Shown here piece after piece: positions 1 to 9,077 of a DNA stretch of 64,000 nucleotides (positions are counted from its first letter, which is position 1; each line of letters opens with the position of its first letter). Below the pieces are notes generated by a model. The model searched no databases. It was not told the DNA's origin and saw only the letters and a list, made by a program, of their open reading frames with translations. The DNA comes from Streptomyces sp. CB02058 (GTDB lineage: Bacteria; Actinomycetota; Actinomycetes; Streptomycetales; Streptomycetaceae): contig NZ_LIPG01000003.1 in the NCBI RefSeq assembly GCF_001905505.1, forward strand, positions 62,001 to 126,000, in the 5' to 3' direction. Position numbers and translations under genes: made by a program.

Positions 1-1092
1 TTCCTCCCCGTGCACCCCTGGCAGTGGGACGAGTGGATCGTTCCCCTCTTCGCCCCCGCCATCGCCGACGGGGACATCGTGCCCCTGCACACCGACGACG
101 ACCTCCGGCTGCCCCAGCAGTCCATCCGTACGTTCACGAACGTCGACCGGCCCGACCGGCACACGGTCAAGCTGCCGCTGTCGATCCTCAACACCCTCGT
201 CTGGCGCGGCCTGCCGACCGAACGCACCCTCGCGGCCCCGGCCGTCACCGCCTGGGTCCAGGGCCTGTGCGACGGCGACCCGTTCCTCCGCGACACGTGC
301 GGCGTCATCCTGCTGGGAGAGGTCGCCTCGGTGACCGTCGAGCACCCGCTCTACGACCACCTCCCCGAGACGCCGTACCAGTTCAAGGAGATCCTCGGAG
401 CGATCTGGCGGGAGCCCCTCCAGCCACGGCTCGCCCCCGGGGAACGCGCCCGTACGCTCGCCGCGCTGCTGCACACCGACCCCGACGGCCGCTCGTTCAC
501 CGCCGAACTCGTCGCCCGCTCCGGACTGACCCCGGCCGTCTGGCTGGCCCGTCTCTTCGCCGCCCTGCTGCCGCCGCTCCTGCACTTCCTCTACCGCTAC
601 GGCACCGTGTTCTCCCCGCACGGAGAGAACGCCATCGTGGTCTTCGACGAGAACGACGTGCCCGTGCGCCTCGCGATCAAGGACTTCGTCGACGACGTGA
701 ACGTCAGCGGCCGGCCGGTGCCCGAGCACGACACGATGCCGGAGGACGTGCGGGCCATCCTGCTCACGGAGGACCCCGCCTTCCTCACCCAGTTCATCCA
801 CTCCGGGCTCTTCGTGGGCGTCTTCCGCTATCTGTCCCCGCTCTGCGAGGAGCAACTAGGCGTCCCGGAGGGTGAATTCTGGTCACTCGTCCGTGCCGAG
901 ATCCTGCGCCATCACGCCCGCTTCCCCGAGCTCAAGGAACGGTTCGAGATCTTCGACATGCTGACGCCGACGATCGAGCGCCTCTGCCTGAACCGCAACC
1001 GTCTGCATCTGGACGGCTACCGCGACCGGCCGGAGCGCCCGCACGCCGCCGTGCACGGCAGGGTTCCCAATCCGCTCCACCCTTCCGTGTGA
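1..1092 (+). CDS. IucA/IucC-family NRPS-independent siderophore synthetase (C-terminal part)
   Basis: The gene is cut by the left window edge; 363 codons remain in frame from base 1, ending at TGA 1090-1092. The protein would condense a carboxylic acid with an amine or hydroxylamine at the expense of ATP to build a siderophore in the cytoplasm. The opening residues LPVHPWQWDEW, the later SIRTFTN segment and the FSPHGENAIVVF stretch followed by IKDFVDDVN are typical of the C-terminal ATP-binding and ferric iron reductase-like halves of IucA/IucC and DesD proteins. It resembles desferrioxamine synthetase DesD, but the downstream neighbours (helicase, lexA) differ from the S. coelicolor des cluster, so it may belong to a second siderophore operon lying left of the window. 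The substrate cannot be told from this part. Confidence 0.93.
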   Translation, partial: FLPVHPWQWDEWIVPLFAPAIADGDIVPLHTDDDLRLPQQSIRTFTNVDRPDRHTVKLPLSILNTLVWRGLPTERTLAAPAVTAWVQGLCDGDPFLRDTCGVILLGEVASVTVEHPLYDHLPETPYQFKEILGAIWREPLQPRLAPGERARTLAALLHTDPDGRSFTAELVARSGLTPAVWLARLFAALLPPLLHFLYRYGTVFSPHGENAIVVFDENDVPVRLAIKDFVDDVNVSGRPVPEHDTMPEDVRAILLTEDPAFLTQFIHSGLFVGVFRYLSPLCEEQLGVPEGEFWSLVRAEILRHHARFPELKERFEIFDMLTPTIERLCLNRNRLHLDGYRDRPERPHAAVHGRVPNPLHPSV

Positions 1093-1105
1093 GTCCGGGA
1101 GGGAA

Positions 1106-1119
1106 CACTGATGTCAGTG
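1106..1119. promoter_or_regulatory. Palindrome CACTGA-TG-TCAGTG before the helicase gene
   Basis: Perfect inverted repeat with 6-bp arms and a 2-bp centre. It sits at the -35 position of a possible promoter whose -10 would be TAGGGT at 1128-1133, ahead of the helicase ATG at 1143. It does not match the SOS box seen upstream of lexA. Operator role is inferred from position and symmetry only. Confidence 0.35.
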
Positions 1120-1142
1120 GTGCGCCGTAGGGTGGACGGGCT

Positions 1143-3110
1143 ATGACGAAGCCATCTCTCCCCGACCTCCTCCACGCCGCCGTCACCGCTGTCGGCGGTA
1201 CGGAGCGGCCCGGCCAGGTGTCCATGGCCGAGGCCGTCGCCGAGGCCGTCGACGACAACGCCCACCTGCTCGTCCAGGCCGGCACCGGCACCGGGAAGTC
1301 CCTCGGCTACCTGGTGCCGGCGCTGGCCCACGGCGAGCGGGTCGTGGTGGCCACGGCCACGCTCGCCCTCCAGCGCCAGCTGGTGGAGCGGGACCTTCCG
1401 CGCACGGTCGACGCGCTGCACCCGCTGCTGCGCCGCCGTCCCCAGTTCGCGATGCTCAAGGGCCGGTCGAACTACCTCTGCCTGCACCGGCTCCACGAGG
1501 GGGTCCCGCAGGACGAGGAGGAGGGGCTCTTCGACCAGTTCGAGGCGGCGGCGCCGTCCAGCAAGCTGGGCCAGGACCTGCTGCGCCTGCGCGACTGGTC
1601 GGACGACACGGAGACGGGCGACCGGGACGACCTGACGCCCGGTGTCTCGGACCGGGCGTGGGCGCAGGTCTCCGTCTCCTCCCGCGAGTGCCTGGGCGCG
1701 TCGAAGTGCGCGTACGGCGCCGAGTGCTTCGCGGAGACGGCACGCGAGCGGGCCAAGCTCGCCGATGTCGTCGTCACCAACCACGCCCTGCTCGCGATCG
1801 ACGCGATCGAGGGCGCCCCGGTGCTCCCCAAGCACGAGGTGCTCATCGTCGACGAGGCGCACGAGCTGGTCTCGCGGGTCACCGGTGTGGCCACCGGGGA
1901 GCTCACACCCGGCCAGGTGAACCGCGCGGTGCGCCGTGCGGCCAAGCTGGTCAACGAGAAGGCGGCCGACGCCCTGCTGACCGCTTCGGAGGGGTTCGAA
2001 CGGGTCATGGAGCTGGCGCTCCCCGGACGCCTGGAGGAGGTGCCAGAGGACCTGGGCTACGCCCTGATGGCCCTGCGTGACGCCGCGCGTACGGTGATCT
2101 CCGCCCTCGGCGGCACCCGCGACAAGTCCGTCCAGGACGAGGACGCGGTGCGCAAGCAGGCCATGGCGTCGGTCGAGTCGATCCACAGCGTGGCGGAGCG
2201 CATCACCCAGGGCTCCGAGTACGACGTCGTCTGGTACGAGCGCCACGACCGCTTCGGCGCGTCCGTGCGGGTGGCGCCGCTCTCCGTGTCCGGGCTGCTG
2301 CGCGAGAAGCTGTTCGCCGAGCGCTCGGTGGTCCTGACCTCGGCCACCCTCAAGCTGGGGGGCGACTTCAACGGCGTGGGGGCGTCGCTGGGGCTCGCGC
2401 CCGAGGGCACGGCGGGTGACGACACTCCGCAGTGGAAGGGCCTCGACGTCGGATCGCCGTTCGACTACCCGAAGCAGGGCATCCTGTACGTCGCCCGGCA
2501 CCTGGCCACGCCCGGCCGGGAGGGATCCCGCACCGACATGCTCGACGAGCTCGCCGAACTGGTGGACGCGGCCGGTGGCCGCACCCTGGGGCTCTTCTCC
2601 TCCATGCGGGCGGCCCAGGCCGCCGCGGAGGAGCTGCGCGGCCGGCAGGACAAGCCGATTCTGCTCCAGGGCGAGGAGACCCTCGGAGAGCTGATCAAGA
2701 ACTTCGCCGCGGATCCCGAGACCTGTCTCTTCGGGACGCTGTCGCTCTGGCAGGGCGTCGATGTCCCCGGTCCGAGCTGCCAGCTCGTGATCATGGACCG
2801 TATTCCGTTCCCGAGGCCGGACGACCCGCTGATGAGCGCGCGCCAGAAGGCGGTCGAGGAAGCGGGCGGCAACGGCTTCATGGCGGTGGCGGCGACCCAT
2901 GCGGCGCTGCTGATGGCGCAGGGGGCCGGCCGGCTCGTCCGTGCCATGGGAGACAAGGGCGTGGTCGCGGTGCTCGACCCCCGGCTGGCCAACGCCCGGT
3001 ACGGGAGCTACCTCCGGGCCTCACTGCCCGACTTCTGGTACACCACGGACCGCAATCAGGCGCGACGCTCGCTGGCGGCGATCGACGCGGCGGCCAAGGC
3101 GGCCCCGTAG
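1143..3110 (+). CDS. DinG/XPD-family ATP-dependent DNA helicase
   Basis: A 655-residue superfamily 2 helicase that unwinds DNA during repair or replication-conflict resolution. Visible motifs are the Walker A stretch GTGTGKS near residues 46-52, a group of cysteines at residues about 115-200 (CLHRLHEG, SRECLGASKC, GAECF) fitting an iron-sulfur domain, then TNHALL and the DEAH box in VDEAHEL, a motif III-like SATL and the C-terminal QGAGRLVRA motif VI. Length and order match bacterial DinG-type proteins. ATG 1143 was chosen because the frame closes upstream; no strong ribosome-binding site is visible, and a TAGGGT -10 nine bases before it suggests a very short leader. It converges on lexA. Substrate preference (R-loops, G-quadruplexes or lesions) is not readable here. 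Confidence 0.92.
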   Translation: MTKPSLPDLLHAAVTAVGGTERPGQVSMAEAVAEAVDDNAHLLVQAGTGTGKSLGYLVPALAHGERVVVATATLALQRQLVERDLPRTVDALHPLLRRRPQFAMLKGRSNYLCLHRLHEGVPQDEEEGLFDQFEAAAPSSKLGQDLLRLRDWSDDTETGDRDDLTPGVSDRAWAQVSVSSRECLGASKCAYGAECFAETARERAKLADVVVTNHALLAIDAIEGAPVLPKHEVLIVDEAHELVSRVTGVATGELTPGQVNRAVRRAAKLVNEKAADALLTASEGFERVMELALPGRLEEVPEDLGYALMALRDAARTVISALGGTRDKSVQDEDAVRKQAMASVESIHSVAERITQGSEYDVVWYERHDRFGASVRVAPLSVSGLLREKLFAERSVVLTSATLKLGGDFNGVGASLGLAPEGTAGDDTPQWKGLDVGSPFDYPKQGILYVARHLATPGREGSRTDMLDELAELVDAAGGRTLGLFSSMRAAQAAAEELRGRQDKPILLQGEETLGELIKNFAADPETCLFGTLSLWQGVDVPGPSCQLVIMDRIPFPRPDDPLMSARQKAVEEAGGNGFMAVAATHAALLMAQGAGRLVRAMGDKGVVAVLDPRLANARYGSYLRASLPDFWYTTDRNQARRSLAAIDAAAKAAP

Positions 3111-3137
3111 ACGCGGAGGCGGATCAGAACCGCAGGC

Positions 3138-3163
3138 GCCCCTGAGAACGCCCTCTCAGGGGC
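3138..3163. terminator. Hairpin between helicase gene and lexA
   Basis: Perfect 10-bp stem GCCCCTGAGA / TCTCAGGGGC with a 6-base loop, 27 bases after the helicase stop. There is no T run, as is common in Streptomyces. It lies between convergent genes. Confidence 0.7.
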
Positions 3164-3191
3164 CGCTCACGCAGTGGCGGCGGGCATGGCA

Positions 3192-3225
3192 GGGCCCCGG
3201 AACCGGCGCAGAGGTCCCGGGGCCC
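3192..3225. terminator. Second hairpin, on the lexA side
   Basis: GGGCCCCGG (3192-3200) pairs with CCGGGGCCC (3217-3225), with extra pairing of ACC/GGT inside. It lies 21 bases beyond the lexA stop codon and probably ends the lexA transcript on the minus strand. Confidence 0.6.
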
Positions 3226-3245
3226 AGTCCGGACCGGCGGAGTTT

Positions 3246-4043
3246 TCACACGCGCCGCAGCACCGCCACGACCTTGCCCAGGATCGTGGCCTCGTCACCG
3301 GGAATCGGCTGGTAGGCGGAGTTGTGCGGGAGCAGCCACACATGGCCGTCCTCGCGCTTGAAGCGCTTCACCGTGGCCTCGCCGTCCAGCATGGCCGCGA
3401 CGATGTCGCCGTTCTCCGCGACGGGCTGGCGCCGGACGGTGACCCAGTCGCCGTCCATGATCGCGGCCTCGATCATCGAGTCGCCGACGACCTTCAGCAC
3501 GAAGAGCTCGCCGTCACCGACGAGCTGGCGGGGGAGCGGGAAGACGTCCTCGACGGACTCCTCGGCGAGGATCGGCCCACCGGCGGCGATCCGGCCGACG
3601 AGCGGCACATAGGAAGCGGCGGGCTTCCCCGTGGTGTCGGTCGGCTGGGTGCTGGGCTGGTCCGAGCCCCGCACCTCGTAGGCACGCGGCCGGTGCGGGT
3701 CGCGGCGCAGGAAGCCCTTGCGCTCCAGGGCCATCAGCTGGTGGGCGACCGACGAGGTGCTGGACAGTCCCACCGCCTGGCCGATCTCGCGCATCGACGG
3801 GGGATAGCCACGCCGCTGGACGGAGTCCCGGATCACCTCGATGACGCGCCGCTGCCGGTCCGTGAGCCCCGAGCTGTCCGCCCGGATTCCTGGGGGGCGG
3901 CCGGGCAAGGAGCGCGCGGGTCGCGCGGGCTCTGGGCCCTCCGCGTTCATGACTGAGTCATTCATGGCATGCACCGGCTCAAGTCGGCTCTGGGAGCGGT
4001 GGTCCTGGGCAGTGATGGTGGCACTGTCTGCGGTGGTGGTCAC
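3246..4043 (-). CDS. lexA: SOS repressor LexA
   Basis: LexA binds SOS boxes and cleaves itself when RecA is activated by single-stranded DNA. The 265-residue protein has an N-terminal winged helix at about residues 58-122 ([27 protein letters not shown]). The Ala154-Gly155 cleavage bond lies in GRIAAGGPI, and the Ser189 (VGDSM) and Lys226 (ATVKRF) catalytic pair is present, so the protein should be active. GTG at 4043 is preceded by GAGAGGGG at a good distance. The first ~55 residues are a long extension before the helix-turn-helix, as in other Streptomyces LexA proteins. An SOS-like box 65 bases upstream indicates autoregulation. It is divergent from nrdR, so DNA-damage control and dNTP supply share one intergenic region. 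Confidence 0.97.
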   Translation of the reverse strand: MTTTADSATITAQDHRSQSRLEPVHAMNDSVMNAEGPEPARPARSLPGRPPGIRADSSGLTDRQRRVIEVIRDSVQRRGYPPSMREIGQAVGLSSTSSVAHQLMALERKGFLRRDPHRPRAYEVRGSDQPSTQPTDTTGKPAASYVPLVGRIAAGGPILAEESVEDVFPLPRQLVGDGELFVLKVVGDSMIEAAIMDGDWVTVRRQPVAENGDIVAAMLDGEATVKRFKREDGHVWLLPHNSAYQPIPGDEATILGKVVAVLRRV

Positions 4044-4107
4044 GTCGGCGGCCCCTCTCGAATGGTCTCCCTAGTTAGGCAACGGTAGTAGCTTTCGAAA
4101 GGTTGCG

Positions 4108-4123
4108 CCAAACACACGTTCGA
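4108..4123 (-). promoter_or_regulatory. SOS (LexA) box upstream of lexA
   Basis: On the minus strand it reads TCGAAC-GTGT-GTTTGG, matching 10 of the 12 fixed positions of the actinobacterial SOS palindrome TCGAAC-N4-GTTCGA. It is placed to control lexA by autorepression. The left half is perfect. Confidence 0.8.
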
Positions 4124-4436
4124 GTGAAAAACAAATAAAGGGCTGTCGCGTGGTTGCTGCGAGGTGTATGAGCTGATGCGGCGGGCCCACTGGAGACCAT
4201 CGTTCCGGGGGTCCACGCTAGCGCTCCACCGGCCCGTTCCCGTGCGCGGGGGTGGGTCCGCCCGGGGTGTCGCGGAGGTGTCGCCCCGGGCGGGCGCGAG
4301 ATGTCGCGCAGGACCGCCGGGCGGGCGGGCCCGCGGACCCGGGGGCCGCGCGTTTCCCGTACCCTCGTGCCGGGCCGTAGGCTGCCTCCCGGTCTTCGGC
4401 CGGGCGCGACACGCGCGGGGGCATGAGTGGGGCGAA

Positions 4437-4452
4437 ACCCTAGATGTAGTGG
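4437..4452 (+). promoter_or_regulatory. NrdR box 1
   Basis: Core CTAGATGTAGTG fits the NrdR consensus CwAtATaTwGtg with two differences. Its GTAGTGGT end (4446-4453) recurs exactly 31 bp downstream, i.e. three helical turns, the spacing known for paired NrdR boxes. Expected to mediate dATP-dependent repression of nrdR-nrdJ by NrdR. Confidence 0.8.
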
Positions 4453-4467
4453 TTGGATTGCTGACGC

Positions 4468-4483
4468 AACCCACAAGTAGTGG
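4468..4483 (+). promoter_or_regulatory. NrdR box 2
   Basis: Core CCACAAGTAGTG, a weaker match than box 1 but sharing the GTAGTGGT end at 4477-4484. The 31-bp offset from box 1 makes both sites credible. It lies about 110 bases before the nrdR start. Confidence 0.78.
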
Positions 4484-4595
4484 TCCCCGGTCTCAGAGGG
4501 CCGAGTTCATCGCCTATGCTTGTGGCTGTCCTCAAGGGCCCGGGAGCGGGCCGTCGAGGGCTGAATCAGACGTGCCGTGAAGGAGGGTTGGAGCC

Positions 4596-5111
4596 ATGCA
4601 CTGCCCCTTCTGCAGGCACCCCGACAGCCGGGTCGTGGACAGCCGCACGACGGACGACGGGACGTCGATCCGACGGCGCCGCCAGTGCCCCGACTGCTCC
4701 CGTCGCTTCACGACGGTGGAGACCTGCTCGCTGATGGTGGTCAAGCGCAGCGGCGTGACCGAACCCTTCAGCCGCACCAAGGTCATCTCGGGTGTCCGCA
4801 AGGCGTGCCAGGGGCGGCCGGTCACCGAGGACGCGCTCGCGAAGCTCGGCCAGCGGGTCGAGGAGGCGGTGCGGGCCACCGGCAGTGCCGAGCTGACGAC
4901 CCACGACGTGGGCCTGGCCATACTCGGCCCCCTGCAGGAGCTCGACCTCGTCGCGTACCTGCGCTTCGCCTCCGTGTACCGGGCGTTCAACTCGCTCGAA
5001 GACTTCGAGACAGCCATCGGGGAGCTGCGCGAACAGCGGCCCCGGGCAGAGCAATGCGGGAACGGCGAGCCCCTCGAGGCTCCCGCGCCCGCCGCTGTCG
5101 CCGCTGATTGA
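4596..5111 (+). CDS. nrdR: Ribonucleotide reductase transcriptional repressor NrdR
   Basis: NrdR senses dATP/ATP and represses ribonucleotide reductase genes. The 171-residue protein begins with a zinc ribbon (CPFC at residues 3-6 and CPDC about 27 residues later, with [13 protein letters not shown]), followed by the ATP-cone domain ([24 protein letters not shown]). Length matches the family plus a short alanine-rich tail. ATG 4596 follows AAGGAGG at the proper spacing. The next gene is nrdJ, 156 bases on, so NrdR probably controls itself and NrdJ through the two boxes upstream. Confidence 0.97.
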   Translation: MHCPFCRHPDSRVVDSRTTDDGTSIRRRRQCPDCSRRFTTVETCSLMVVKRSGVTEPFSRTKVISGVRKACQGRPVTEDALAKLGQRVEEAVRATGSAELTTHDVGLAILGPLQELDLVAYLRFASVYRAFNSLEDFETAIGELREQRPRAEQCGNGEPLEAPAPAAVAAD

Positions 5112-5267
5112 TCACCAAGGCCGGCCGGCAGGGCGGGAGAGCCGGCGGCGGGCGGCACCAGACCTGCTCCGGGGCGCTGTGCGCGGCGTCCGGAGCATCA
5201 GACACAGACTGTGCCCTGGGAAGAACTGGGCACTTCAGGGCGTTTTTGCCCACATATGGGAGGCGGC

Positions 5268-8171
5268 ATGACAGAGACGGCGAGCGGCCCGGCACGAGGT
5301 TCCCGCACCAAGGGAGCCAAGTCGACTGCGACCAAGCAGGGCCTGCGCATCGAGCGCATCCACACGACCCCCGGCGTGCACCCGTACGACGAGGTCGCGT
5401 GGGAGCGCCGTGACGTCGTCATGACCAACTGGCGCGACGGCTCGATCAACTTCGAGCAGCGTGGCGTCGAGTTCCCCGACTTCTGGTCGGTGAACGCGGT
5501 CAACATCGTCACCAGCAAGTACTTCCGGGGTGCCGTCGGCACGCCGCAGCGGGAGACCGGCCTGCGGCAGCTGATCGACCGGATCGTGAAGACCTACCGG
5601 AAGGCCGGCGAGGACTACAGCTACTTCTCGTCCCCCGCCGACGCCGAGATCTTCGAGCACGAGCTGGCCTACGCCCTCCTGCACCAGATCTTCAGCTTCA
5701 ACTCGCCGGTCTGGTTCAACGTCGGAACACCCCAGCCGCAGCAGGTCTCGGCCTGCTTCATCCTGGCCGTCGACGACTCCATGGAGTCCATCCTCGACTG
5801 GTACAAGGAAGAGGGGATGATCTTCAAGGGCGGCTCCGGCGCCGGCCTGAACCTCTCCCGCATCCGCTCCTCCAAGGAACTGCTCTCCTCCGGCGGCAAC
5901 GCCTCGGGTCCGGTCTCCTTCATGCGCGGTGCCGACGCCTCCGCGGGGACGATCAAGTCCGGTGGCGCCACCCGCCGCGCGGCCAAGATGGTCATCCTCG
6001 ACGTCGATCACCCCGACATCGAGAACTTCATCGAGACCAAGGTGAAGGAGGAGGAGAAGATCCGCGCCCTGCGTGACGCGGGCTTCGACATGGACCTGGG
6101 CGGCGACGACATCACGTCCGTCCAGTACCAGAACGCCAACAACTCGGTCCGCGTGAACGACGAGTTCATGAAGGCCGTCGAGTCCGGCGGGAAGTTCGGC
6201 CTGCGCGCCCGGATGACCGGTGACGTCATCGAAGAGGTGGAGGCGAAGTCCCTCTTCCGCAAGATGGCGGAGGCCGCCTGGGCCTGTGCCGACCCGGGCA
6301 TCCAGTACGACGACACGATCAACCACTGGCACACCTGCCCGGAGTCCGGCCGCATCAACGGCTCGAACCCCTGCAGCGAGTACATGCACCTGGACAACAC
6401 CTCGTGCAACCTGGCCTCGCTGAACCTGATGAAGTTCCTCAAGGACGACGGCGAGGGCCACCAGTCCTTCGAGTCCGAGCGCTTCGCCAAGGTCGTCGAG
6501 CTGGTCATCACCGCGATGGACATCTCGATCTGCTTCGCGGACTTCCCGACCCAGAAGATCGGCGAGAACACCCGCGCCTACCGTCAGCTGGGCATCGGTT
6601 ACGCCAACCTCGGCGCCCTCCTGATGGCGACCGGCCACGCGTACGACAGCGACGGCGGCCGCGCGCTCGCCGGAGCCATCACCTCGCTGATGACCGGCAC
6701 GTCCTACCGCCGCTCCGCCGAGCTGGCCGCGGTCGTCGGCGCGTACGACGGCTACGCCCGCAACGCCGAGCCGCACCAGCGCGTCATGAAGCAGCACTCC
6801 GACGCCAACGCCGTGGCCGTCCACGTGGACGACCTGGACTCGCCGATCTGGGCCGCCGCCACGGAGGCCTGGCAGGACGTGCTCCGCCTCGGCGCGAAGA
6901 ACGGCTTCCGCAACGCGCAGGCCTCGGTCATCGCCCCCACCGGCACCATCGGTCTCGCGATGTCCTGCGACACCACCGGTCTCGAGCCCGACCTCGCCCT
7001 GGTCAAGTTCAAGAAGCTCGTCGGCGGCGGCTCGATGCAGATCGTCAACGGCACGGTCCCGCAGGCGCTGCGCCGCCTCGGCTACCAGCCGGAGCAGATC
7101 GAGGCGATCGTCGCCCACATCGCCGACCACGGCAACGTGATCGACGCCCCCGGCCTCAAGATCGAGCACTACGAGGTCTTCGACTGCGCGATGGGCGAGC
7201 GTTCCATCTCGGCCATGGGCCACGTGCGGATGATGGCGGCGATCCAGCCGTGGATCTCCGGCGCGCTCTCCAAGACGGTGAACCTGCCGGAGACGGCCAC
7301 CGTCGAGGACGTCGAGGAGGTTTACTTCGAGGCGTGGAAGATGGGCGTCAAGGCGCTCGCGATCTACCGCGACAACTGCAAGGTGGGCCAGCCCCTCTCC
7401 GCCAAGACCAAGGAGAAGGAGAAGGAGGCGGTCACCGCCAAGGCCGAGGACACCATTCGTACGGCCGTCGAGAAGGTCGTCGAGTACCGTCCGGTCCGCA
7501 AGCGCCTGCCCAAGGGCCGTCCCGGCATCACCACCTCGTTCACGGTGGGCGGCGCCGAGGGTTACATGACCGCCAACTCCTACCCGGACGACGGTCTCGG
7601 CGAGGTCTTCCTGAAGATGTCCAAGCAGGGCTCCACCCTCGCGGGCATGATGGATGCCTTCTCGATCGCGGTCTCGGTCGGCCTGCAGTACGGCGTGCCG
7701 CTGGAGACCTACGTCTCCAAGTTCACCAACATGCGCTTCGAGCCGGCCGGCATGACGGACGACCCGGACGTGCGGATGGCGCAGTCGATCGTCGACTACA
7801 TCTTCCGCCGCCTGGCTCTCGACTTCCTGCCCTTCGAGACGCGTTCGGCGCTCGGCATCCACTCGGCCGAGGAGCGTCAGCGCCACCTCGACACCGGTTC
7901 GTACGAGCCCGCCTTCGGCGACGACGACATGGAGAGCCTGGCGCAGTCCGCTCCCGTGCACGTCGAGCCGCTCAAGGCGGTCGCGTCGCCCGAGGAGAGC
8001 GCCGCGGAGAAGCCGGCCCCCAGGGCCGCGCACACCTCGGCCGAACTGGTCGAGATGCAGCTCGGCATCAGCGCGGACGCCCCGCTCTGCTTCTCGTGCG
8101 GTACGAAGATGCAGCGGGCAGGTTCCTGCTACATCTGCGAGGGCTGCGGCTCGACCAGCGGTTGCAGCTGA
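5268..8171 (+). CDS. nrdJ: Class II (adenosylcobalamin-dependent) ribonucleoside-diphosphate reductase
   Basis: NrdJ reduces ribonucleotides to deoxyribonucleotides with coenzyme B12 and needs no oxygen. The 967-residue product shows the finger-loop region NPCSEYMHLDNTSCNLASL with catalytic Cys and Glu, an earlier SACFIL cysteine that would pair with a later one, and GSGAGLNLSRIRSS. A cysteine-rich C-terminus (CFSCGTKM, CYICEGCGSTSGCS) could deliver electrons or bind zinc. I chose ATG 5268 because GGAGG at 5259-5263 precedes it closely; ATG 5256 in the same frame overlaps that site. No B12 riboswitch is seen upstream; Streptomyces usually places that switch before the oxygen-dependent nrdABS operon. 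Control is expected from the NrdR boxes upstream of nrdR. Confidence 0.96.
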   Translation: MTETASGPARGSRTKGAKSTATKQGLRIERIHTTPGVHPYDEVAWERRDVVMTNWRDGSINFEQRGVEFPDFWSVNAVNIVTSKYFRGAVGTPQRETGLRQLIDRIVKTYRKAGEDYSYFSSPADAEIFEHELAYALLHQIFSFNSPVWFNVGTPQPQQVSACFILAVDDSMESILDWYKEEGMIFKGGSGAGLNLSRIRSSKELLSSGGNASGPVSFMRGADASAGTIKSGGATRRAAKMVILDVDHPDIENFIETKVKEEEKIRALRDAGFDMDLGGDDITSVQYQNANNSVRVNDEFMKAVESGGKFGLRARMTGDVIEEVEAKSLFRKMAEAAWACADPGIQYDDTINHWHTCPESGRINGSNPCSEYMHLDNTSCNLASLNLMKFLKDDGEGHQSFESERFAKVVELVITAMDISICFADFPTQKIGENTRAYRQLGIGYANLGALLMATGHAYDSDGGRALAGAITSLMTGTSYRRSAELAAVVGAYDGYARNAEPHQRVMKQHSDANAVAVHVDDLDSPIWAAATEAWQDVLRLGAKNGFRNAQASVIAPTGTIGLAMSCDTTGLEPDLALVKFKKLVGGGSMQIVNGTVPQALRRLGYQPEQIEAIVAHIADHGNVIDAPGLKIEHYEVFDCAMGERSISAMGHVRMMAAIQPWISGALSKTVNLPETATVEDVEEVYFEAWKMGVKALAIYRDNCKVGQPLSAKTKEKEKEAVTAKAEDTIRTAVEKVVEYRPVRKRLPKGRPGITTSFTVGGAEGYMTANSYPDDGLGEVFLKMSKQGSTLAGMMDAFSIAVSVGLQYGVPLETYVSKFTNMRFEPAGMTDDPDVRMAQSIVDYIFRRLALDFLPFETRSALGIHSAEERQRHLDTGSYEPAFGDDDMESLAQSAPVHVEPLKAVASPEESAAEKPAPRAAHTSAELVEMQLGISADAPLCFSCGTKMQRAGSCYICEGCGSTSGCS

Positions 8172-8240
8172 CACCGGGCGGAACGGCGCCGGACGCCATG
8201 TCCGACGTGATCCGCGCAGGTGGCTGACCAGCAGCTGACG

Positions 8241-8271
8241 AAAGGGGACCGGCCTGTGGCCGGTCCCCTTT
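8241..8271 (+). terminator. nrdJ terminator
   Basis: Perfect 14-bp stem from AAAGGGGACCGGCC to GGCCGGTCCCCTTT with a 3-base loop, 70 bases after nrdJ. It has A and T tracts on the two sides, so it could also serve the convergent terD-like gene. Confidence 0.88.
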
Positions 8272-8343
8272 CGCGTGGGCGCTGGGCGCGGTCTCCGGAG
8301 GGTTCTGCCGCGCGGTTGTGGCGGAGCGGCGCGACGCCCGGTG

Positions 8344-8874
8344 TCAGTCCGAGCGGCTTCCCATCGTCGCGGCGAACGAACCGGGATCGCCCTCGAACCC
8401 CCGGACGGCGGCACGGAAGCCCCAGGCCCCCGAGGCGTCCCGCACGAATTCCGCGACGACCGCGGCGGTCGCGGACGCCACCCGCGAGAAGTCGTCCTCA
8501 GCCAGACTGGTGTAGCCCTCGCTGATCTGCACGGCCGTGTGCTCTATCTCGCCGAAGGTCTTATGGCCGTCGCGCTGCTGGATCGCGACGCCGACCACGA
8601 CCCTGGCGTACGCGTCCGAAAGCCGGTCCAGTTCGAGCGTCATGACCTCGTCGAAGCCGAAGCCCTGGCCCGTCCGGCTGTCCCGGTTCAGGGTGATCGT
8701 GCCGTCCGGGGACCTGCTGTCGAAGTGCACGAGGTAGGCGGGACTGCCGTAGGGCGCGTCCGCCCCGTACGTGGCCGCGATGATGTCGAGGTCGTTGGCG
8801 GGTTCACCGAAGGCGCTGGGGTCCCATTTGACCCTCACTTCGACCTTCTCGATGTCCTTGTTGGGAGTGCTCAC
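8344..8874 (-). CDS. TerD-family protein
   Basis: A 176-residue cytoplasmic protein of the TerD/CABP family, implicated in tellurite resistance and calcium-linked stress and development in actinomycetes. Typical features are KVEVRVKWDPS near the start, NDLDIIAATYG (the first acidic calcium-binding segment), YLVHFDSRSPDGTITLNRDSRTG and the DEVMTLELDRL stretch. It is shorter at the metal sites than canonical TerD, so calcium binding is uncertain. GTG 8874 is preferred over longer in-frame starts because GAGGAGG lies eight bases before it. It stands alone, convergent with nrdJ, without other ter genes nearby. Confidence 0.82.
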   Translation of the reverse strand: MSTPNKDIEKVEVRVKWDPSAFGEPANDLDIIAATYGADAPYGSPAYLVHFDSRSPDGTITLNRDSRTGQGFGFDEVMTLELDRLSDAYARVVVGVAIQQRDGHKTFGEIEHTAVQISEGYTSLAEDDFSRVASATAAVVAEFVRDASGAWGFRAAVRGFEGDPGSFAATMGSRSD

Positions 8875-9077
8875 CGGACGTGCCTCCTCGCTGCTGGGCC
8901 GACGGACCGCTTCCACCCTCAGATCATGTCCGTAACTGTCCGTGAATCCAACCGCGTTGGAATCGGACGGCGGATTCGGGCCATCGCACGGCGGGACCCC
9001 GCGAACCGGGGGCACCGGCGGCGGCCGGAACCCCCGGAGCGTGACCCGCGCCACGCCGGGCGCCGTACGATGGCGCG

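Larger units (their letters stand above)
4044..4595. other. Divergent lexA/nrdR control region
   Basis: These 552 bases hold no convincing gene. The lexA side (4080-4130) is AT-richer than its surroundings and carries the SOS-like box and a CTTTCGAAAG palindrome at 4092-4101. The middle (4200-4400) is very GC-rich with no recognisable signal. The nrdR side holds two NrdR boxes, a TATGCT -10-like hexamer at 4515-4520 and the ribosome-binding site AAGGAGG just before nrdR. Confidence 0.7.

Noticed and set aside
4164..4580. Open frames in the lexA-nrdR gap
   Set aside because: No family match, no ribosome-binding site, and the region holds the regulatory boxes of both neighbours.
5112..5267. 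B12 riboswitch before nrdJ
   Set aside because: The gap is too short and lacks the conserved B12-box sequences; only small GC hairpins (GCTCCGG/CCGGAGC) are present.
5235..8414. Very long open frame (over 1000 codons) on the minus strand across nrdJ
   Set aside because: It mirrors the nrdJ codons: GC-rich third positions keep the opposite strand open. The protein has no recognisable domain and nrdJ is certain.
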